Positions 1-8,392 of a stretch of DNA of 30,219 nt are shown one piece after another. This DNA comes from CAZHDI01 sp964531285 (GTDB lineage: Bacteria > Pseudomonadota > Alphaproteobacteria > JAJFIK01). Position numbers and translations under genes: made by a program. Location: NCBI GenBank assembly GCA_964531285.1, contig CAZHDI010000037.1, positions 1-30,219 on the forward strand, in the 5' to 3' direction. How positions within the stretch are numbered: the stretch's first letter is position 1; every line of letters starts with the position of its first letter. The notes beneath the pieces were generated by a model, which worked only from the letters and a program-made list of their open reading frames with translations, ran no database searches and was not told the DNA's origin.

Positions 1-2
1 CC

Positions 3-797
3 ATGAGACTTCTCGGCAAAACCGCTGTGGTGGTCGGCGCGGGCCAATCCCCGGGCGAGACTGTCGGCAATGGCCGGGCGGCGGCGCTTCTCTTCGCGCG
101 CGAGGGCGCCGAGGTGGCCTGCGTCGACCGGGATGGGGCATCGGCCCGTGAGACGGTCGCCTTGATCCAGGCGGCGGGCGGGCGCGCCCATGTGCTGGAG
201 GCGGACATTACGGCCGAGGCCGCTTGCGCGGCCATGATCGCCGACGCGCTGTCCGTCCTGGGGCGGATCGATGTGCTCCACAACAATGTCGGCATCGGCG
301 CCGGGGACGCGCCGGCCCATCGTCTGGAGACGGATGTCTGGGACCGGATTCTCACGGTGAACCTGCGGGCCATGTGGCTGACCATCAAACACGCGCTCCC
401 GGCCATGCGCGCCGCCCGCGCCGGCGCGATCGTCAATATCTCCTCGCTCGCCGCCGTGGCGCCCTCGGGCCTCACGGCCTATGAGATTTCCAAGGCCGGG
501 GTGAACAAGCTGACCACCAATATCGCCGCCGCCAATGCCAGATACGGCATCCGCTGCAACGCGATCATGCCCGGCTTCATGGACACGCCCATGGCGGTGG
601 ATGCGGGGGCGGCCGCGCGCGGCGTCGCGGTGGCGGACTACCGGGCGGCCCGCGATTCCATGGTGCCGCTGGGCGGGCGTATGGGGACGGGCTGGGACAC
701 CGCCCATGCCGCGCTGTTCCTGGCGTCCGACGAGGCCCGGTTCATTACCGGCGCGATCCTGCCGGTGGACGGCGGCCAGGGCCTGTTCACGGCTTAA
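3..797 (+). CDS. SDR family NAD(P)-dependent oxidoreductase
   Basis: A complete 264-residue short-chain dehydrogenase/reductase of usual length for a classical SDR. The Rossmann beta-strand is followed by a stretched nucleotide-binding loop (VGAGQSPGETVGNG, residues 11-24), longer than the usual TGxxxGxG. Then come NNVG at 94-97, the catalytic Asn region (VNL, about 119-121), Ser 147/148, Tyr160 and Lys164 (YEISK), and the C-terminal ITGAILPVDGG that typifies the family. It probably oxidises or reduces an alcohol or ketone in the cytoplasm; the substrate cannot be read from the sequence. The ATG lies 2 bases from the window edge, so its ribosome site is not visible. Its TAA stop shares a TTAA with the convergent regulator gene. 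Confidence 0.92.
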   Translation: MRLLGKTAVVVGAGQSPGETVGNGRAAALLFAREGAEVACVDRDGASARETVALIQAAGGRAHVLEADITAEAACAAMIADALSVLGRIDVLHNNVGIGAGDAPAHRLETDVWDRILTVNLRAMWLTIKHALPAMRAARAGAIVNISSLAAVAPSGLTAYEISKAGVNKLTTNIAAANARYGIRCNAIMPGFMDTPMAVDAGAAARGVAVADYRAARDSMVPLGGRMGTGWDTAHAALFLASDEARFITGAILPVDGGQGLFTA

Positions 798-1765
798 ACC
801 GGATTGTCCGCGAAGCGGGCGCGATAATCCGTCGGCGACACACCGAACCGTTTGGTAAAAGCCGCGGAAAAGGTCGCCGGATCGGCAAAGCCACACGCAT
901 GGGCAATGGCCTTTTGCGGCCGTCCGGGCTCGGCCATCAGGGCGCGGGCGCGCTCCAGGCGCAAGGCCGTGACGAGCCTGCCGGGCGTCATGCCGAACTG
1001 TTCCGTACAATGCCGGTGAAAGGTGCGCACCGTGAGGCCCATCGCGTCCGCCATGGCCTCGACGGTAATCTCCCCGTGCAGACGATCCTCGATCCAGGCC
1101 GGAAGTCCCGCCAGATCCGGTCCCGCCCGGCCCTGGAGATCGAGGGCGCCGGAAAACTGCGCTTGCCCGCCGGGGCGCATCAGGAACACGACCATATTGC
1201 GCGCGATGGTGAGCGCAACCGAAACACCCAGATCGCGGGCAACCATGGCCAGCGCCATGTCGATGCCCGCCGTGATACCCGCTGACGTCCAGACCCGTCC
1301 GTCGGTCACATAGAGCGCATTCCGGTCCACACGGATGGAGGGATAAAGCGCGGCAAGAGTGTCCAGGCCGTCCCAATGGGTCGTCGCGCGCCGCCCGTCG
1401 AGCACGCCCAGGGCGGCCAGCACGAAGGCGCCGGAACACACCGACGCCATCCGAACGGCCGTGGGCGCATGGCCGCGCAGCCAGTCCATCCAGGCGGCGT
1501 TGGCGATCGCCGCTTCCAGTGAGGGCCGTCCGCCGCCGGGCACCAGCAGCGTGTGGACCGGTCCCGCGACCCGGTCATAGGGCACGGTGACCAGCGGCGC
1601 GGGGATCGTGGTCGGTGTCTCGCGCGACCATCCCGTGATGGTGATCTCATAGGCGCCGGGCATCTCGCGGTTGGCCTGGGAGAACACCTCGGCCGGGCCC
1701 GCGGCATCGATGATCTGGATGTCCGGAAAGGCGGCGATCAAAATATGTTTGGCAGTTTCACCCAT
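794..1765 (-). CDS. GlxA family transcriptional regulator (DJ-1/PfpI + AraC HTH)
   Basis: A 323-residue two-domain regulator. Residues about 5-190 form a DJ-1/PfpI-like domain with the nucleophile-elbow cysteine at about C110 (ASVCSGAF), and residues about 215-320 form an AraC-type double helix-turn-helix ending in the typical CGFADPATFSAAFTKRFG-like second HTH. Known GlxA proteins are DNA-binding activators in which the DJ-1 domain is thought to sense a ligand rather than act as an enzyme. I chose the ATG at 1765 because homologues begin right before the first beta-strand; an upstream in-frame start at 1801 would add 12 unlikely residues. It is divergent from a DJ-1/PfpI enzyme gene with a 70-base intergenic region, so it plausibly controls that gene (inference). 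Confidence 0.9.
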   Translation of the reverse strand: MGETAKHILIAAFPDIQIIDAAGPAEVFSQANREMPGAYEITITGWSRETPTTIPAPLVTVPYDRVAGPVHTLLVPGGGRPSLEAAIANAAWMDWLRGHAPTAVRMASVCSGAFVLAALGVLDGRRATTHWDGLDTLAALYPSIRVDRNALYVTDGRVWTSAGITAGIDMALAMVARDLGVSVALTIARNMVVFLMRPGGQAQFSGALDLQGRAGPDLAGLPAWIEDRLHGEITVEAMADAMGLTVRTFHRHCTEQFGMTPGRLVTALRLERARALMAEPGRPQKAIAHACGFADPATFSAAFTKRFGVSPTDYRARFADNPV

Positions 1766-1823
1766 GGCTTTGTCATAGCTGCCAGAGGGTCCGCTGCGCA
1801 AGATGGCGCTTCACAATCCGAAA

Positions 1824-1830
1824 AAGGAGG
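1824..1830 (+). promoter_or_regulatory. Ribosome binding site deciding the DJ-1 enzyme start
   Basis: AAGGAGG five bases before the ATG at 1836. It is a near-perfect anti-16S match and places the true start 11 codons inside the longest open frame. Confidence 0.85.
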
Positions 1831-1835
1831 CCGCC

Positions 1836-2525
1836 ATGGAGCCGTTTACCGTCGTTTCGCTGATCTATCCCGGCATGACCGTGCAGGATCTGGTCGGGCC
1901 CATGCAGGTCTGGTCGGCGCTGCCCGGCGCGCAGATCACCTACGCCGCCAAGGACACCGCGCCGATGCGCACCGACTGCGGCTTGACCATTGTCGCGGAT
2001 GCCGATTACGCCAGTGCGCCGGCATCCCCGGACATTTTGTTCGTGCCCGGCGGCGGCGAGCCGACCATCGCGCTTCTTGAGGATCAGGACACGCTGGCGT
2101 TCCTGGCCGCGCGCGGCGCCCATGCGCGGTGGGTGACGAGCGTGTGCACCGGCGCGCTGCTCCTGGGCGCGGCCGGCCTCCTGACGGGGTACCGCGCGAC
2201 GTCGCACTGGTATTCGCGCGATTATCTCGCGCTGTTCGGCGCCACGCCGGTCCATGAGCGCTGGGTGATCGATCGGAACCGGGCGACCGGGGGCGGCGTG
2301 ACGGCCGGGATCGATTTCGGGCTGGTCATGGCCAAGGAGCTTGCGGGCGAGACGGTCGCCAAGGCGATTCAGCTTGGCCTCGAATACGCCCCCCATCCGC
2401 CCTTCGATTGCGGCGCGCCCGAGCGGGCCGATGACGAGACCCTGGCCCTATTGAATTCGGTTTATGACCAGCGCGATGCGCGCCCGGCGATCGAACGGGC
2501 CGCCGCGCGCCTCGCGAACCGCTGA
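1836..2525 (+). CDS. DJ-1/PfpI family protein, isonitrile hydratase-like
   Basis: A 229-residue single-domain DJ-1/PfpI protein, close to the length of the Pseudomonas isonitrile hydratase InhA (about 228 residues). It shows VPGGG at about 72-76, the nucleophile elbow SVCTGALLLGAAGLL with its cysteine, the GYRATSHW segment, and the GGGVTAGIDFGL segment typical of this subgroup. InhA hydrates isonitriles to N-substituted formamides; assignment of that substrate here is inference from motif similarity only. The start at 1836 has an excellent Shine-Dalgarno (AAGGAGG, 1824-1830) five bases upstream, which rules out the in-frame ATG at 1803. The divergent GlxA regulator is the likely controller. 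It converges on a lipoprotein gene 18 bases downstream. Confidence 0.88.
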   Translation: MEPFTVVSLIYPGMTVQDLVGPMQVWSALPGAQITYAAKDTAPMRTDCGLTIVADADYASAPASPDILFVPGGGEPTIALLEDQDTLAFLAARGAHARWVTSVCTGALLLGAAGLLTGYRATSHWYSRDYLALFGATPVHERWVIDRNRATGGGVTAGIDFGLVMAKELAGETVAKAIQLGLEYAPHPPFDCGAPERADDETLALLNSVYDQRDARPAIERAAARLANR

Positions 2526-2543
2526 ACCTGCTCTGTTAGCGGA

Positions 2544-3206
2544 TCAATTGTCCGACAACAGGCCGAGGAAATCGCCGAGACCGCCTTCGAGGATGCCGGT
2601 CTCGGTGGTCTCGTCAAAGCCGAAATAGCCGACGAAATCGACCCGGAAGGTCACGTCGCCGCTGGTTGCCAGATCGGCCATGGGAATCGTCCAGGTGGTC
2701 GTGGCCCCCTGGCGCTCCGGCGCGATTTCCGTGCCGGAAACCATCACCGGTTCGGCGCCGGTGATCCAGCCGGGCAGGGTGACCGAGAAGGTATAGGTGT
2801 TGTCCAGGAAGATCCGTTCCAGGATGCGCAGATCATCGTCGCTTTGCGGTCCCAGGCTCAAGGTCCGCTCGAACCGTGCCTGGTTCGGCCCGATCCCGAA
2901 CAGGGCGCGGGGCGAGGAGGTCACCTGCATCTTCTCATCGCGCAAGGACAGCCCGTCAAGCGTGTCGAAACGGACGGTCTCTTCATGGATGAAGCGTCCG
3001 TCCTCGGTATATTCGCGAATCTCCGAGTTTTGATCTTCCGCGGTCAGAATGGATTCGAAATCAGCGCTCTCGGCAAGCACCGGATCGGTGATCAGCGCCA
3101 GCCGCACGCTGCCCGACCCGTCACCCTCGATGGTAACCTCATGCTCAAGATCGAAGCAGCCGGCGACAAGGAGCGCGAGCGCACCCGCCAGGACCAGGCG
3201 CCCCAT
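2544..3206 (-). CDS. Putative lipoprotein of unknown function
   Basis: From the ATG at 3206 this is a 220-residue secreted lipoprotein. It has an Arg near the N-terminus, a hydrophobic core and a lipobox LVAG-C with the lipidated cysteine at residue 17, followed by Phe, which does not look like an inner-membrane retention signal. The mature part is acidic, beta-rich in appearance, and begins with the pattern FDLEHEVTIEGDGSGSV, reminiscent of LppM-like lipoproteins; that comparison is tentative. An upstream in-frame start at 3260 would put 18 extra residues before the signal peptide and is less likely. It lies downstream of purB on the same strand across a 152-base gap, so it may have its own promoter. 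No specific function can be assigned. Confidence 0.78.
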   Translation of the reverse strand: MGRLVLAGALALLVAGCFDLEHEVTIEGDGSGSVRLALITDPVLAESADFESILTAEDQNSEIREYTEDGRFIHEETVRFDTLDGLSLRDEKMQVTSSPRALFGIGPNQARFERTLSLGPQSDDDLRILERIFLDNTYTFSVTLPGWITGAEPVMVSGTEIAPERQGATTTWTIPMADLATSGDVTFRVDFVGYFGFDETTETGILEGGLGDFLGLLSDN

Positions 3207-3320
3207 TCGCCAGATCGTCCGCCAGATCGAAAGGTCTGGGTTCGTCACTGGTGCACACATGGTCTGGCCTCACCTTTGGAATAGGGCGTTATCCCGGCAC
3301 TCATCCTGCGCCGCGGGACC

Positions 3321-3329
3321 AGTATATCA
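3321..3329 (-). promoter_or_regulatory. Possible extended -10 promoter for the lipoprotein gene
   Basis: On the minus strand this reads TGATATACT, that is TGn followed by a -10-like TATACT, in the 152-base gap between purB and the lipoprotein gene. No good -35 hexamer is visible at 16-18 bases, so the call rests on the extended -10 alone. Confidence 0.3.
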
Positions 3330-3358
3330 CGGCGACCGGCGCGGCACAGAACCGGGGG

Positions 3359-4675
3359 TCAGGCGCGCGTGGGTGCTGTGGCCCGTCCGAACACCCGCTT
3401 GAAAATCGTGTCCACATGACGCGTGTGGTAGCCGAGATCGAACAGGGCTTCGAGATCCGCGGCACTCAGCTGGGCAGTCACCTCCGGGTCGGCCTTGAGA
3501 TGATCGAGGAACGAGCCGCCCGCCTGCCAAACCGGCATGGCGTTGCGCTGCACGAGCCGGTAGGCGTCCTCGCGCGCCACGCCCTTCTGGGTCAGCGCGA
3601 GCAGCACCCGCTGGGAATGCACGAGCCCGCCGAGCTGATCGAGATTGCGCTGCATGGCGTCGGGATAGACGACCAGCGTCTCGATCACCTGGGCCATCCG
3701 GTGCAGCGCGAAATCCAGCGTTACGGTCGCGTCCGGGCCGATCATCCGTTCCACGCTGGAATGGGAGATATCCCGTTCGTGCCACAGCGCGACATTCTCC
3801 ATGGCCGGCATGGCGTAACCGCGCACGAGCCGCGCCAGGCCCGTGAGGTTCTCGGTCAGGATCGGGTTGCGCTTGTGCGGCATGGCCGAGGAGCCCTTCT
3901 GACCTTCGGAGAAATACTCCTCGGCTTCCAGAACTTCCGTGCGCTGAAGGTGGCGGATCTCGGTCGCCAGGCGCTCGATGGAGGAGGCGATCACCGCCAG
4001 CACGGCGAAGAACATGGCGTGCCGGTCGCGCGGGACGACCTGGGTCGATACCGGCTCGGGCACAAGACCCATGGCCTTGGCCACATGCTCTTCCACGAAG
4101 GGGTCGATATTGGCGAAGGTGCCGCCCGCGCCGGAGATGGCGCAGGTCGCGATCTCGGCGCGCGCGGCGGCCATACGGTCCCGGCCCCGGGCGAATTCGG
4201 CATGGGCCTGGGCGAGCATGAGCCCGAAGGTGGTCGGCTCGGCATGGATGCCGTGGCTGCGCCCGATACACACCGTGTCCTTATGCTCGAAGGCGCGGGT
4301 CTCCAGAGCGCTCAGTACACGGTCGATCCCTTCGAGCAGAAGGTCCGACGCGCGGGTGAGCTGCACGTTGAAGCAGGTGTCGAGGACGTCCGAGGAGGTC
4401 ATGCCCTGATGGACGAACCGGGCCTCTGGGCCGACATGTTCGGCCAGATTGGTCAGGAACGCGATGACATCGTGTTTGACCTCGCGCTCAATGGCATCGA
4501 TGCGCTCAACCTCGAAGGCGCCTTTTTCCCAGACCGCCTTGGCGGCGGCCTCCGGGATCACGCCGAGCTTGGCCTGGGCATCGCAGGCATGGGCCTCGAT
4601 CTCGAACCAGATGCGGAATTTGGTTTCCGGCTCCCACAGGGCGGCCATGGCGGGACGGCTGTAGCGGGGGATCAT
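3359..4675 (-). CDS. purB: Adenylosuccinate lyase
   Basis: A complete 438-residue fumarase/aspartase-superfamily enzyme, the usual length of the short bacterial PurB type. It cleaves SAICAR to AICAR and adenylosuccinate to AMP in purine synthesis. Key parts are TSSD at 93-96, the RSHGIHAEPTT segment with the catalytic His141, and the superfamily signature GSSAMPHKRNP at 261-271 carrying the mobile-loop catalytic serine. The start codon overlaps the stop of the upstream MFS exporter gene (ATGA, 4672-4675), with a GGAGG Shine-Dalgarno inside the end of that gene, so translation is probably coupled. An essential purine gene as last member of a transporter run is a little unusual but the enzyme itself looks entirely standard. 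Confidence 0.97.
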   Translation of the reverse strand: MIPRYSRPAMAALWEPETKFRIWFEIEAHACDAQAKLGVIPEAAAKAVWEKGAFEVERIDAIEREVKHDVIAFLTNLAEHVGPEARFVHQGMTSSDVLDTCFNVQLTRASDLLLEGIDRVLSALETRAFEHKDTVCIGRSHGIHAEPTTFGLMLAQAHAEFARGRDRMAAARAEIATCAISGAGGTFANIDPFVEEHVAKAMGLVPEPVSTQVVPRDRHAMFFAVLAVIASSIERLATEIRHLQRTEVLEAEEYFSEGQKGSSAMPHKRNPILTENLTGLARLVRGYAMPAMENVALWHERDISHSSVERMIGPDATVTLDFALHRMAQVIETLVVYPDAMQRNLDQLGGLVHSQRVLLALTQKGVAREDAYRLVQRNAMPVWQAGGSFLDHLKADPEVTAQLSAADLEALFDLGYHTRHVDTIFKRVFGRATAPTRA

Positions 4676-6291
4676 GGGGCGGGCCTCCGGTCGGCTGCGC
4701 CGCGCGGATCGATCATCGTCCAGGCGATGAGGGCGGCGGCGAGGGTGAGTAGGGCGGCGAAACCCATGATGCGGTCATAGGCGATCAGGAACGAGACGCG
4801 CGCGGCCTCGCGGATCGCCTGACCGTGTGCCGCGTTAAGCGCGGCCGGGATCTCGACCTGGCCGAAGATATGCCGGACATCGCGGGCCGCGTCCAGCGCC
4901 TCGCCGGGCAGGATCGTGGCAAGGCGGGTTTGCAGATCGGGGTCGGCAAGGCCGACAAAGATCAGGCCGAACAGGGCAATCGCGATCAGGGCCGCGATGC
5001 GCGAGACCGCATTGTTGATGCCCGAGGCGATGCCGGCGCGCCCGTCCTCGACCGAGGCCATGACGGCGGTGGTGATCGGCGCGACGGTCAGCACCATGCC
5101 CATCCCAATGAGCGCGATGGCCGGAAACTCCGCCGTCCAATAATCGCCCCCGCCGCTCAGGAGCGCCAGCAGCGCAAAGCCGGCGGCGGTGAACGGCGGA
5201 CCGATGATGAGCGGCAGGCGCGGGCCGGTGCGGTCCACAAGGCTCCCCGCGGCGCGCGACAGCAGCGACATGATCACCACGAAGGGCAGGAAGGCCGCCG
5301 CCGCCGCGGTGGCGCCATAGCCGTCCACATTGATGAGCTTCAAGGGCAGGAAGAAGAGGGCCCCGCCCAGCGCCGCATAGATGATCAGGGTCATGAGATT
5401 GGCGCCGCTGAACGTCAGGGAGCGGAACAGGGCTGGCGGCACCATTGGATGAGGGGCACGGAACTGGCGCAGGACGAAGGCGAGGAGGGCTGCTGCGCCG
5501 ATGGCTCCGGAGGCGAGCACCAGCGGATGACCGAGGCCGAAGCGCCCGGCTTCAATCAGCGCCAGGACGATCCCGCCCAGGCCGATCACGCACAGGAGTG
5601 CGCCGAGCCGGTCAAGGGGCGCGCGGTCGGTCTCATTGCGGCTTTCCGGCACGAATGCCAGGGTGATGCCGATGGCGAGCGCGGCGACGGGCAGGTTGAT
5701 AAAGAAAATCCACCGCCAGCTGACGGTCTCGGCGAGCCAGCCCCCAAGCACGGGCCCGACCGCCATGGTGATCGCGGTTGCCGCTGACCAGGTGCCGATA
5801 GCCGACCCGCGCCGTTCGGCGGGGACGCTGGCGCCGATCAGGGCCAGCGATCCGGGGACCAGCAATGCCGCGCCGATGCCCTGGACCCCGCGTGCGATAA
5901 TCAGTTCAGCGGTCGATCCGGCAAGCCCGCACCATAGCGACGCGGCGGCGAACAGCGCGAGGCCCAGAAGATAAATCCGCCGGCGCCCGAAATGATCGCC
6001 GAGTGCGCCCCCGGTGATCAGCAGCGCGGCCAGGAACAGCGCATAGCTCTCGACGATCCATTGCAGGCCGGCGGCGCTGGCCCCAAGATCGGATCGGATG
6101 ATCGGCAGGGCGACATTGACCACCGTGCCGTCGATAAAGGCCATGGCCGAGCCTAGAATGGTGGCGGCCAGGACCCAGGCCGTACTGGCCGTGCCGGCCC
6201 TGGGGCAAGGCGCCACGGCACGGATCGCGGCGGCCCGGCACGGTTCGCTATAGACCGTACCGTATGCGGATGAAGGATCCTGGCCGGCCAT
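4672..6291 (-). CDS. MFS transporter, DHA2 (EmrB/QacA-like) drug exporter
   Basis: From the ATG at 6291 this is a 539-residue major facilitator with about 14 predicted membrane helices, the layout of the DHA2 proton-coupled drug-export family. Motif A is seen as GGALGDHFGRRRIYL after helix 2, and a motif C-like VGPVLGGWLAETVSWRWIFFINLP occurs in helix 5 to 6. The N-terminal helix carries the family pattern AFIDGTVVNVALPII. The start at 6291 leaves 7 bases to the upstream small membrane protein gene; the longer frame from 6372 would overlap that gene deeply and adds a non-conserved Arg/Pro-rich stretch. Exported substrate unknown. No membrane-fusion partner gene is adjacent. The stop overlaps the start of purB. 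Confidence 0.92.
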   Translation of the reverse strand: MAGQDPSSAYGTVYSEPCRAAAIRAVAPCPRAGTASTAWVLAATILGSAMAFIDGTVVNVALPIIRSDLGASAAGLQWIVESYALFLAALLITGGALGDHFGRRRIYLLGLALFAAASLWCGLAGSTAELIIARGVQGIGAALLVPGSLALIGASVPAERRGSAIGTWSAATAITMAVGPVLGGWLAETVSWRWIFFINLPVAALAIGITLAFVPESRNETDRAPLDRLGALLCVIGLGGIVLALIEAGRFGLGHPLVLASGAIGAAALLAFVLRQFRAPHPMVPPALFRSLTFSGANLMTLIIYAALGGALFFLPLKLINVDGYGATAAAAAFLPFVVIMSLLSRAAGSLVDRTGPRLPLIIGPPFTAAGFALLALLSGGGDYWTAEFPAIALIGMGMVLTVAPITTAVMASVEDGRAGIASGINNAVSRIAALIAIALFGLIFVGLADPDLQTRLATILPGEALDAARDVRHIFGQVEIPAALNAAHGQAIREAARVSFLIAYDRIMGFAALLTLAAALIAWTMIDPRGAADRRPAP

Positions 6292-6298
6292 GGCCCGG

Positions 6299-6736
6299 TC
6301 AGTTCGGCGGCTGGGTGGCGTAAGGGCTGTCGGACCCGTTGCGCGGTCCGCGCCACAGCACCACGGCGGCACCGAGCGCGGAGACCACCACGCCCGCGAT
6401 GCTCATCCACAGGGGATGGGGGATCGAGGCGAGGTTGAAGATGACCGCCGCGAACAGCAGCGCCATGGCGCCGAGGCCGGGCCAGCGGGTGCCGCGCGCG
6501 ACGTAAAGCGCCACCAGACCCGAGACGACAATGCCGGCGAACCAGGCGACCAGCACGGCGAGCTTCGCGGGCAGCGGCACTTTTTCCATATACTGAGCGA
6601 TCACGTCCGGATTGCTCAGGTCCACCCCGTCGGCGGGGACGGGGAACAGGATATGGCCGAGGGTTTCGAAGAACGCGACCGCGACCACGCCCATGGCCAC
6701 GCCCGCGACCAGCGCCAGAATGTTGCGGACAATCAT
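6299..6736 (-). CDS. Small membrane protein of unknown function
   Basis: A 145-residue protein with four hydrophobic segments, at roughly residues 3-24, 57-79, 88-104 and 107-128, and a short polar C-terminal tail. The loop after the first segment (about 32-55) is acidic and probably faces the periplasm. I do not recognise a family with confidence; similar four-helix proteins are common in alphaproteobacteria and are annotated as hypothetical. The ATG at 6736 has a GGGAG Shine-Dalgarno about 8 bases upstream. It sits 30 bases after radC and 7 bases before the MFS exporter on the same strand, so it is likely co-transcribed with them. Confidence 0.78.
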   Translation of the reverse strand: MIVRNILALVAGVAMGVVAVAFFETLGHILFPVPADGVDLSNPDVIAQYMEKVPLPAKLAVLVAWFAGIVVSGLVALYVARGTRWPGLGAMALLFAAVIFNLASIPHPLWMSIAGVVVSALGAAVVLWRGPRNGSDSPYATQPPN

Positions 6737-6766
6737 GTCAAATCTCCCAGATGGTGGGTGAATGCC

Positions 6767-7588
6767 TTATGGCATCAGGCCTTCGGACCGGAAACTGTAG
6801 ACGCTCCGCCGGCCGACAATCAGATGGTCATGAACCCGCACGCTCATATGCAGGCCGGCTTCGACGATTTTGTTCGTCATGGCGATATCGTCCTTGGAGG
6901 GACGCGGATCGCCGGACGGGTGGTTGTGCACGAGGATGATCGCGGTGGCGCCGACTTCGAGCGCGCGCCTCATCACCTCGCGCGGATAAACGGGCGTGTG
7001 ATTGACCGTGCCCTGCTGTTGCTGCTCGTCGGCCAGAAGCTGGTTTTTCTGATCGAGGAACAGCACCCGGAACTGCTCGCGCGTCTCGGTCTTGAGACGC
7101 ACACGGACATAATCGACAAGCTGGGACCAGGAGGTGATCACCACGCGGTCTTGAAGCTCGTCCTCGATCAGCTTGACGCTTGCCGCATGGACGATCTTGA
7201 TCTCGGTCATGGTCGCGTCGCCCACGCCCTGGACCTCCAGGAGCCGCGCGGGCTCGGCGCCAAGCACTTCGGAAAAACTGCCGAACCGCTCTAGAAGGCG
7301 CTTGGCGAGCGGTTTGACATCGCGCTTGGGGATCGCGCGGAACAGCACCAGTTCCAGAAGCTCGTAATCGGCGAGCGCCTCGGGGCCGGCCTTGAGGAAA
7401 CGCTCGCGCAGGCGCTGGCGGTGCCCGTAGTGATGGGGCACGTCGGCACCGGGTTTGGCATGGGGCCGCCGGTCGGCCTGGACATCCCGCGCGGACGTGA
7501 ACGGCGCCTGCGAATTTTCGCCAAAGCCCCGCCAGGCATTGCCGCGCGCATCCCGCTTGGCCTTCTGATCCTTCCAGCGTCCGAACAT
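6767..7588 (-). CDS. radC: RadC family protein (JAB/MPN domain)
   Basis: A 273-residue RadC protein. The N-terminal UPF0758-type helical region contains a helix-hairpin-helix-like stretch (GVGDATMTEIK, about 130-140). The C-terminal JAMM metal-binding motif is HNHPSGDPRPSKDD at residues 221-234, giving zinc ligands H221, H223 and D234 and the conserved S231. RadC was named for DNA repair but that role is disputed; the JAMM domain suggests a metal-dependent hydrolase. The start at 7588 (MFGRWKDQ) is chosen because the further 69 residues of the open frame are low-complexity Arg/Pro/Ala and lie in the divergent intergenic region. In many alphaproteobacteria radC follows sfsA and map; here two plus-strand HupE-like genes come between. 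Confidence 0.93.
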   Translation of the reverse strand: MFGRWKDQKAKRDARGNAWRGFGENSQAPFTSARDVQADRRPHAKPGADVPHHYGHRQRLRERFLKAGPEALADYELLELVLFRAIPKRDVKPLAKRLLERFGSFSEVLGAEPARLLEVQGVGDATMTEIKIVHAASVKLIEDELQDRVVITSWSQLVDYVRVRLKTETREQFRVLFLDQKNQLLADEQQQQGTVNHTPVYPREVMRRALEVGATAIILVHNHPSGDPRPSKDDIAMTNKIVEAGLHMSVRVHDHLIVGRRSVYSFRSEGLMP

Positions 7589-7773
7589 GACAGCGCACCC
7601 GGCCGGTTCCCGATGGCCCATTAGCGGTGCCGGGCGCCGCCCGGTCAACCCCTGGCGTACATGAAATGTTCCAGGCCCGCCGATGGGCCGGCGGACGCCG
7701 AATCCGATTGCGGCGGCGCGCGGCTTTGCTACCCTGGGCGCCGGTCGATTGTCAGACAGAAGAGGGGCAGGGC

Positions 7774-8388
7774 ATGACGGCGCGCATCCGGGCACGCATG
7801 GCTTTCGTTTTGGTGGCGCTGGTTTACGGCGCGGTGGCCGCCTTCGGACCGGACGCGGCGCTGGCCCATGCCGAAAAGGAAATCGGCGGCGGGTTCATCA
7901 GCGGCCTGACCCATCCGGTGCATGGCTGGGACCATGTGCTGGCCATGGTCGCGGTGGGGCTGTGGGGCGCGTTTCTGGGCAATCCCGCGATCTGGATCCT
8001 GCCGGTGGTGTTCCCGCTGGTGATGGCGTTCGGCGCGGTTCTGGGCATTCTCGGCGTGCCGATTCCGGCGGTTGAGTTGGGCATCGCCGCCTCCGCCGTG
8101 GTGCTCGGTCTGTTGATCCTCGCCGCGGCGCGCCTGCCGCTGTGGATTGCGGCGGTGATCGTCGGCCTGTTTGCCATCTTTCACGGCTTCGCCCATGGCG
8201 AGGAGTTGCCCCATGCGGCGGATGCCTTTGCCTTCGGTGTGGGCTTCGTGCTGGCCACGGGCCTGCTGCACATGGCCGGGATCGCCTTCGGTCTGCTGGT
8301 GCGCTGGCCGGCGGGGACGGTTGCGGTCCGCGCCGCCGGCGGGGTGATTTCGCTGGCCGGTCTTGCCTTCCTGGTCAGCCTGGCCTGA
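7774..8388 (+). CDS. HupE/UreJ family membrane protein (metal-motif intact)
   Basis: A 204-residue HupE/UreJ-type protein, normal for the family, whose members are linked to nickel or cobalt uptake. A signal peptide (residues 1-31) appears to end at ALA, so the mature protein would start with His32. The family motif follows as HPVHGWDH (H47, H50, D53, H54) at the start of the first mature helix. A second His cluster, FHGFAHGEELPH, falls at 136-147, and a further His is at 166. About six helices in the mature part. The start at 7774 has AGAGGGG upstream. No urease, hydrogenase or cobalamin genes are in view, so the metal is undetermined. It is followed after 4 bases by a degenerate relative. 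Confidence 0.88.
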   Translation: MTARIRARMAFVLVALVYGAVAAFGPDAALAHAEKEIGGGFISGLTHPVHGWDHVLAMVAVGLWGAFLGNPAIWILPVVFPLVMAFGAVLGILGVPIPAVELGIAASAVVLGLLILAAARLPLWIAAVIVGLFAIFHGFAHGEELPHAADAFAFGVGFVLATGLLHMAGIAFGLLVRWPAGTVAVRAAGGVISLAGLAFLVSLA

Positions 8389-8392
8389 GAGC

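Noticed and set aside
2519..2542. CCGCT/AGCGG hairpin between convergent DJ-1 and lipoprotein genes as terminator
   Set aside because: Only a 5-bp stem with a 14-base loop and no T run.
3251..4780. 509-residue plus-strand open frame opposite purB
   Set aside because: It is a high-GC antisense shadow; purB on the minus strand has full family motifs and the plus translation has no recognisable domain.
7589..7773. Cobalamin riboswitch before the HupE-like pair
   Set aside because: No B12-box sequence (GCCACTG) or matching hairpins; only GC-rich short dyads.
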